From positions 248,001-312,000 of the forward strand of contig NZ_JBHTCX010000002.1 in assembly GCF_042666875.1 (NCBI RefSeq): 64,000 nucleotides of DNA. The letters are read 5' to 3'. Position numbers and translations under genes: made by a program. This DNA comes from Brachybacterium sp042666875. Lineage in GTDB: Bacteria > Actinomycetota > Actinomycetes > Actinomycetales > Dermabacteraceae. Shown here in pieces: positions 59,429-64,000 of this stretch; the stretch's first letter is position 1, and each line of letters starts with the position of its first letter. The notes below the pieces were generated by a model. The model saw only the letters and a program-made list of their open reading frames with translations. It did no database searches and had not been told where the DNA came from.

Positions 59429-60375
59429 CCGTGACTTCTACCCCGACACCCGCCGACGGCTCCGGGCCAGCAGCGCCGGCGCGCCGGCGCCCGACCGTCA
59501 TCAAGGAAAGCCTGGGCTATCGGGCATTCACCGTGATCAACACGGTGGTGCTGATCCTCGTGATGGTCGTGATGCTGTACCCCTTCGTCAATATCCTGGC
59601 GCAATCGTTCAGTGCCGAGGGCTACATCGTCTCGGGCCAGGTGAACCTGGTCCCGCGCGGGTTCAACCTGGACACGTACAAGGTCGTCATGGCGGACGAC
59701 ATGTTCTGGATCAATTACAAGAACACCGTGGTATACACCGTGGTCGCCACCACGATCTCGATGGTCCTGACCACGACGTTCGCCTACGCATTGTCGAAGC
59801 GGCGCCTGAAGATGCGTGCGATGTTCATCGGTATCGCCGTGTTCACCATGTTCTTCAACGGCGGCCTGATCCCGAACTACATCCTCATCAAATCGCTCGG
59901 CTTCACCAACTCGATCTGGGCGATCGTGATACCCAATGCGATCAGCGTGTTCAACCTGCTGGTGATGAAGGCGTTCTTCGAGAACATGTCCGAGGAGCTG
60001 GAGGAATCCGGATCCGTGGACGGGCTGACGACGTACGGGATCTTCGCCAGGATCGTGCTGCCGCTCAGCAAGGCCGTCATCGCGACGATGATCCTGTTCT
60101 ATGCGGTCTCGTTCTGGAATCAGTGGTTCCAGGCGTTCCTGTACATGGACCGCGCGGAGCTGTACCCCGTCACCGTCTACCTCCGCAATCTGATCGCCGG
60201 AGCCACCAACGCCGCATCCGTGAGCGGTGGTGCCGGTGCAGACGGCATGGGCCAGGTGGCCTCCAACATCCAGGCCGTCACGATCGTCCTGACGGTGCTC
60301 CCCATCGTCTGCCTCTACCCCTTCCTCCAGCGCTACTTCGTCTCCGGCGTGATGCTCGGGTCTGTGAAGGGCTGA
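59425..60375 (+). CDS. ABC transporter permease, LplC type
   Basis: A 316-residue permease with six membrane segments, the LplC-typical YPFVNILAQSFS after the first helix, MFFNGGLIPNYILIKSLG, an EAA loop ESGSVDGLTTYGIFARIVLP, and the end LQRYFVSGVMLGSVKG. It begins at a GTG overlapping the previous stop (GTGA); a GTG one codon earlier is also possible. Forms the channel with the LplB-type subunit. Confidence 0.9.
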   Translation: MTVTSTPTPADGSGPAAPARRRPTVIKESLGYRAFTVINTVVLILVMVVMLYPFVNILAQSFSAEGYIVSGQVNLVPRGFNLDTYKVVMADDMFWINYKNTVVYTVVATTISMVLTTTFAYALSKRRLKMRAMFIGIAVFTMFFNGGLIPNYILIKSLGFTNSIWAIVIPNAISVFNLLVMKAFFENMSEELEESGSVDGLTTYGIFARIVLPLSKAVIATMILFYAVSFWNQWFQAFLYMDRAELYPVTVYLRNLIAGATNAASVSGGAGADGMGQVASNIQAVTIVLTVLPIVCLYPFLQRYFVSGVMLGSVKG

Positions 60376-60386
60376 TCCATTCCTAC

Positions 60387-60437
60387 GGGTGCGGCCACCG
60401 GCGGTCGCATCTTCCGCGGCCGACGGTGGCCGCATCC
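60387..60437 (+). terminator. Hairpin between LplC and the binding-protein gene
   Basis: TGCGGCCACCG (60390-60400) pairs with CGGTGGCCGCA (60424-60434), extended by three more pairs including one G-T; the loop itself can pair (GCGG with CCGC). No T-run. It may be an mRNA processing or stabilising element at the 5' side of the binding-protein message. Confidence 0.6.
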
Positions 60438-60475
60438 AGGCGGATCTTCGGATCCACATCAGAAAGGTCTGCATC

Positions 60476-62134
60476 ATGGCAATGAAACGACGCAGTTTCG
60501 TCGGCGGGCTCGCAGTGGGACTCGTCGCGACCGGATTGAGCGCCTGCGGGGGCGGGGACGACGACTGGGGCGAATCCGGCTCCGGGGGCGGTGAGCCGGC
60601 CAATCTCGATGACAAGCGCGTGGGCGCGATGGACGACTACGACGTCGGCACCACCTTCGTCGCCACGGAGCCGCTCGAGATCGACATGCTCTACCGCGAC
60701 CACCCCGCCTACCCGCTCAACGAGGACTGGCTGGTGCTGACCACCACCGAGGAGCGCAACAACGTCACATTCGCGATGACGACCGCGCCCCTGAGCGACT
60801 TCGAGCAGCGGCGCAGCCTGCTGGTCGGGGCCGGGGACGCCCCCTCGGTGATCCCCGTGACCTATCCGGGCCAGGAGTCGCAGTACGTCGCCTCGGGCGC
60901 GATCCTTCCCGTCAGCGACTACCTCGATCTGCTGCCGAACTTCCAGCAGAAGGTCGCCGACTGGGGACTGGAGAAGGAGATCGACTCGCTGCGGCAGGAG
61001 GACGGCAAGTTCTACATGTTGCCCGGTCTGCTGCAGTCCGCCCGCCCCGACTACACCGTCGGCCTGCGCATGGACGTGCTGGAGGAGCTCGGTCTGTCCG
61101 AACCCACCAGCTGGGACGAGTTCCGCGAGACCCTGGAGGCCATCAAGGACGCCAAGGGCGGCAACTACGTGTTCTCCGACCGCTGGAAGGGGGATGCGCT
61201 GCTGCAGCTCGCCGCGCCCACCTTCGGCACCGTCGGCGGCTGGGGCCTGTCCGCGAGCCAGTGGGATGCGGAGGCCGGCGCCTTCGTGTTCCCGGGCGCG
61301 ACCGAGGGGTACCGCGCGATGGTCGAGTACTTCGCCGGCCTGGTCTCGGACGGGCTGATGGACGCGGAGTCCTTCACCCAGGAGGACGACCCGGCGATGC
61401 AGAAGCTCGGCCAGGAGTCCTCCTACGCGATGACCACGAACTTCCAGGAGATCGAGACCTCCCGCACTGCGCTGGACAGCACCGTGGGCGAGGGGAACTA
61501 CCGCTTCGAGAAGATCCGCGTGCCCTCCGGCCCGGCGGGCGACGTCTTCGGCGGCCGTCGCGTCCAGAGCGGCGTCATGTTCAACTCGAACATCCTGGAC
61601 AAGGACACCTTCGTCGCGATCATGCAGTGGGTGGACTGGAACTACTACTCCGACGAGGGACTCGAGTTCGGCAAGTGGGGCGTGGAGGGCGAGACCTTCA
61701 CCCGCAACGGCGAGGAGCGCGTGCTGGCCGACGACGTCGACTGGCTGGGCCTGAACCCGGACGGCACCAAGGATCTGCGCGTGGACTTCGGGTGCATGAA
61801 CGGCGTGTTCCTGCATGAGCACGGATCCTCCGACGAGCTGGTGCGCACCCTCATCCCCGAGGAGGAGGTCGCCTGGCAGGAGCGCATGGCGGACAAGACG
61901 CTGATCGACCCGCCGCCGCCCGCGCCGCTGAACGAGTCGGAGCAGGAGCAGGCCTCGCTCTACCAGACGGCGCTGACCGACTACGCCAAGCAGAACACCC
62001 TTGCCTTCATCACCGGCCAGCGCGACCTGGGTGAATGGGACGCCTACGTCGAGGAGCTCGAGGGCCAGAACATGACCTCGTACATCGACATCGTCAACGG
62101 CGCCTACCAGCGCTACCAGGAAGCGAACGGCTGA
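60476..62134 (+). CDS. ABC transporter sugar-binding lipoprotein, LplA type
   Basis: A 552-residue binding protein, longer than typical MalE-like proteins and as expected for the LplA group. Signal KRRSFVGGLAVGLVATGLSAC ends in lipobox LSAC and is followed by a Gly/Asp-rich linker. Features: FEQRRSLLVGAGDAPSVIP, GLLQSARPDYTVGLRMDVLEELGL (in part) and a C-terminal INGAYQRY-like VNGAYQRYQEANG. AGAAAGG lies 8 bases before the ATG; an ATG two codons later is an alternative. It supplies the LplB/C permeases. Confidence 0.88.
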   Translation: MAMKRRSFVGGLAVGLVATGLSACGGGDDDWGESGSGGGEPANLDDKRVGAMDDYDVGTTFVATEPLEIDMLYRDHPAYPLNEDWLVLTTTEERNNVTFAMTTAPLSDFEQRRSLLVGAGDAPSVIPVTYPGQESQYVASGAILPVSDYLDLLPNFQQKVADWGLEKEIDSLRQEDGKFYMLPGLLQSARPDYTVGLRMDVLEELGLSEPTSWDEFRETLEAIKDAKGGNYVFSDRWKGDALLQLAAPTFGTVGGWGLSASQWDAEAGAFVFPGATEGYRAMVEYFAGLVSDGLMDAESFTQEDDPAMQKLGQESSYAMTTNFQEIETSRTALDSTVGEGNYRFEKIRVPSGPAGDVFGGRRVQSGVMFNSNILDKDTFVAIMQWVDWNYYSDEGLEFGKWGVEGETFTRNGEERVLADDVDWLGLNPDGTKDLRVDFGCMNGVFLHEHGSSDELVRTLIPEEEVAWQERMADKTLIDPPPPAPLNESEQEQASLYQTALTDYAKQNTLAFITGQRDLGEWDAYVEELEGQNMTSYIDIVNGAYQRYQEANG

Positions 62135-62140
62135 GGCGAT

Positions 62141-62177
62141 CGGGGTCGGCCGCTGCCACGCGCAGCGGCCGGCCCCG
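62141..62177 (+). terminator. Strong hairpin between binding-protein and GH42 genes
   Basis: CGGGGTCGGCCGCTG and CAGCGGCCGGCCCCG pair over 15 bases with a single G-T pair and a 7-base loop. It lies 7 bases after the binding-protein stop, so it should protect that message or partly end transcription before the GH42 gene. Confidence 0.78.
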
Positions 62178-62270
62178 TCCCGTCGACCCGCCCTCGGACC
62201 GGCAACGCCGGTCCGTCCGCACTGCGTCCGCACTGTCCCGCAGTCCCCGCGACCCCAGGAGCTCCCTTCC

Positions 62271-64000
62271 ATGCCCCTCCCTCCGCTGACCCGCATCGGC
62301 TACGGCGGCGACTACAACCCCGAGCAGTGGCCCGAGCAGATCTGGGAGGAGGACTACCGAGCCTTCGACCTGGCAGCCATCGACACCGTCACCGTCGGCG
62401 TCTTCATCTGGTCGCTGACCCAGCCCGCCGAGGAGACCTACGACTTCACGGTCCTGGACCGGATCATCGACAAGGCCGAGGCGGAAGGGCGCCAGGTGTG
62501 CCTGGCCACCGGAACCGGCGGCATGCCGCCATGGTTGGCCCACGAATATCCAGAGGTCACCCGCACCGATTTCGAGGGACGGCGGCACCTCTACGGACAG
62601 CGGCACAACTTCTGCCCCTCCTCGCCGGCACACCGACGGCTGTCCGGGGAGCTTGCGCGCCGCGTCGCCGAACGCTACGGACAACGTGACTGCGTGATCG
62701 CCTGGCACGTCGCCAACGAGTACGGCGGTGCCTGCTACTGCGAGCTGTGCGCCGCCGAGTTCCGCCGCTGGCTGCGGGAGAAGTACGGCGACCTCGAGAC
62801 GCTGAACCACGCCTGGAACACCACGTTCTGGTCCCACCGCTTCACGGACTTCGAGCAGATCGTCCCTCCCAGCGCCCTCTCGGAGCACTGGCGAGGACCG
62901 GACCACACGGCATTCCAGGGCATCACCTTGGACTACCTCCGCTTCACCTCGGACAACCTGCTGGGCTCCTACCTGATTGAGAAGAACGCGATCCGAGAGC
63001 ACTCCGACAAGCCCGTGACCACGAACTTCATGGGCCTGTTCCGACCCGTCGACTATCACCGGTGGGCCGAGCACCTCGATTTCGCCTCCTGGGACAACTA
63101 CCCGCCCGATCCCGACACCGCGGCGCCACGGATGGCCCTGGCCCATGACCTGATGCGCGGGCTCAAGGGCGGCCAGCCGTTCTGGCTGATGGAGCAGACG
63201 CCGTCGACGACCGCCAGCCGCGACGTCAACGCCGTCAAGCGGCCCGGGATCATGCGGCTGTGGACGTGGCAGGCGGTCGCCCACGGGGCCGACGCCGCCC
63301 TGTTCTTCCAGATGCGCCACTCCCGCGGAGCCTGCGAGAAGTACCACGGCGCCGTCATCGGTCACTCCGGCCGCACCGACACCCGCACCTTCACCGAGGT
63401 CGCACAGCTCGGCCACGAGTTCGAGGCTCTCGGCGACACGCTTCTGGATGCCCGCACCCCGGCCCGGGTGGCGCTGCTGTTCGATTGGGATTCGTGGTGG
63501 GCGGTCGAGATCTCCGACGGCCCGAATCGCCACGTCAAGTACCCCCGCGTCATGCTCGCCCACTACCGCTCTCTCTGGGAGGCCGGGGCGCAGGTGGATG
63601 TCCTCCCGGTCACCGCGGACCTGTCGGGATACGACGTGGTGGTCGCGCCGCTGCTGCACATGATCAAAGGTGATACGGCCGAGAGGCTCGAGGCGGTCGC
63701 CCGCCGCGGTGGCACCGTGCTCAGCACGGTGCTGGCCGGCCGCGTCGACGAGGACGACAACGCGTTCCTGGCCGACGTGCCCGGCCCGCTCGCGAGTCTG
63801 TTCGGTATCCGCATCGACGAGACCGACGCCCAGCCCGTCGGGGTCATCAACCCTGTCCAGTTCCCCGAGACGGAAGTCGGCGGCAGCCTCGTCTTCGACC
63901 TCATCCAGCCCGACGGCGCCGAGACCGTCGCGACCTTCGGCGCAGACTTCTATGCCGGCATGCCCGCCATCACGCGCCACCGCACGGGCCGGGGTGAGGC
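62271..64000 (+). CDS. GH42 beta-galactosidase, cut by window end
   Basis: 576 codons are visible and the frame is open at the window edge. The N-terminus RIGYGGDYNPEQWPEQIW is characteristic of family 42. The acid/base is Glu150 in HVANEYGG, the nucleophile Glu308 in LMEQTPS; Cys155, Cys157 and Cys160 in CYCELC form part of the usual zinc site. After the barrel comes the trimerisation domain (VALLFDWDSWWAVE). No signal peptide: it acts on imported beta-galactosides, or alpha-L-arabinosides in some members. CAGGAG lies 8 bases before the ATG. It follows the LplABC importer. Confidence 0.93.
   Translation, partial: MPLPPLTRIGYGGDYNPEQWPEQIWEEDYRAFDLAAIDTVTVGVFIWSLTQPAEETYDFTVLDRIIDKAEAEGRQVCLATGTGGMPPWLAHEYPEVTRTDFEGRRHLYGQRHNFCPSSPAHRRLSGELARRVAERYGQRDCVIAWHVANEYGGACYCELCAAEFRRWLREKYGDLETLNHAWNTTFWSHRFTDFEQIVPPSALSEHWRGPDHTAFQGITLDYLRFTSDNLLGSYLIEKNAIREHSDKPVTTNFMGLFRPVDYHRWAEHLDFASWDNYPPDPDTAAPRMALAHDLMRGLKGGQPFWLMEQTPSTTASRDVNAVKRPGIMRLWTWQAVAHGADAALFFQMRHSRGACEKYHGAVIGHSGRTDTRTFTEVAQLGHEFEALGDTLLDARTPARVALLFDWDSWWAVEISDGPNRHVKYPRVMLAHYRSLWEAGAQVDVLPVTADLSGYDVVVAPLLHMIKGDTAERLEAVARRGGTVLSTVLAGRVDEDDNAFLADVPGPLASLFGIRIDETDAQPVGVINPVQFPETEVGGSLVFDLIQPDGAETVATFGADFYAGMPAITRHRTGRGE

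Noticed and set aside
62094..63980. 628-residue minus-strand open frame
   Set aside because: Antisense shadow of the GH42 gene, whose plus-strand frame is open to the window end and has both catalytic Glu motifs.

Overview
The window is about 70% G+C, uses many GTG starts and tightly overlapping genes, and encodes Tat-type or lipoprotein solute-binding proteins with LacI, ROK, IclR, GntR and WYL regulators. This fits a high-GC actinobacterium of the Micrococcales; a Brachybacterium-like organism is my inference, since no rRNA or other marker gene is present. No tRNA, rRNA, CRISPR array or intact insertion sequence was seen. The main theme is uptake and breakdown of plant-polysaccharide sugars.

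Layout. 1-4,462: housekeeping and regulatory genes (TauE-like exporter end, WYL regulator, two DinB-fold proteins, MFS transporter). 4,503-14,815: a beta-mannoside locus: ROK regulator, divergent five-gene oligosaccharide/oligopeptide-type ABC importer, GH2 beta-mannosidase, and a LacI-type sensor without a DNA-binding domain. 14,944-18,544: membrane proteins, an LCP protein and a potassium channel. 18,628-22,286: IclR regulator divergent from D-mannonate dehydratase, then MgtE. 22,522-30,303: a second dipeptide-type ABC importer co-transcribed with a gamma-glutamyltransferase and a GntR regulator. 30,304-33,325: an intergenic region with three phased palindromes, a DUF1275 protein, an MFS/MarR efflux pair. 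33,326-34,330: a lower-GC patch with one orphan gene.

34,334-38,664: an operon completing mannonate/fructuronate catabolism (mannonate oxidoreductase, idonate-type dehydrogenase, KDPG aldolase, KDG kinase). 38,974-45,491: LacI regulator, CUT1 ABC importer and GH31 alpha-xylosidase behind an array of four LacI-type operators. 45,680-48,848: a second CUT1 importer. 49,465-55,328: four Gfo/Idh/MocA oxidoreductases and a ThuA-like protein, divergent from a GH3 beta-glucosidase (55,653-58,031). 58,415-64,000: an LplABC-type importer and a GH42 beta-galactosidase cut by the window end.

How they fit together. Glycosidases (GH2, GH31, GH3, GH42) are paired with importers for oligosaccharides. The uronate branch is split between two loci (manD at 19.7 kb; uxuB-kdgK-eda at 34-38.7 kb), and closely related 19-bp inverted repeats in both promoters suggest common control by the IclR protein. 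None of the three CUT1-type importers has its own ATPase, so a shared MsiK-like ATPase elsewhere is expected. GAAA-N2-TTTC operators at two or three promoters between 48.8 and 58.1 kb suggest one LacI-family regulator encoded outside the window.
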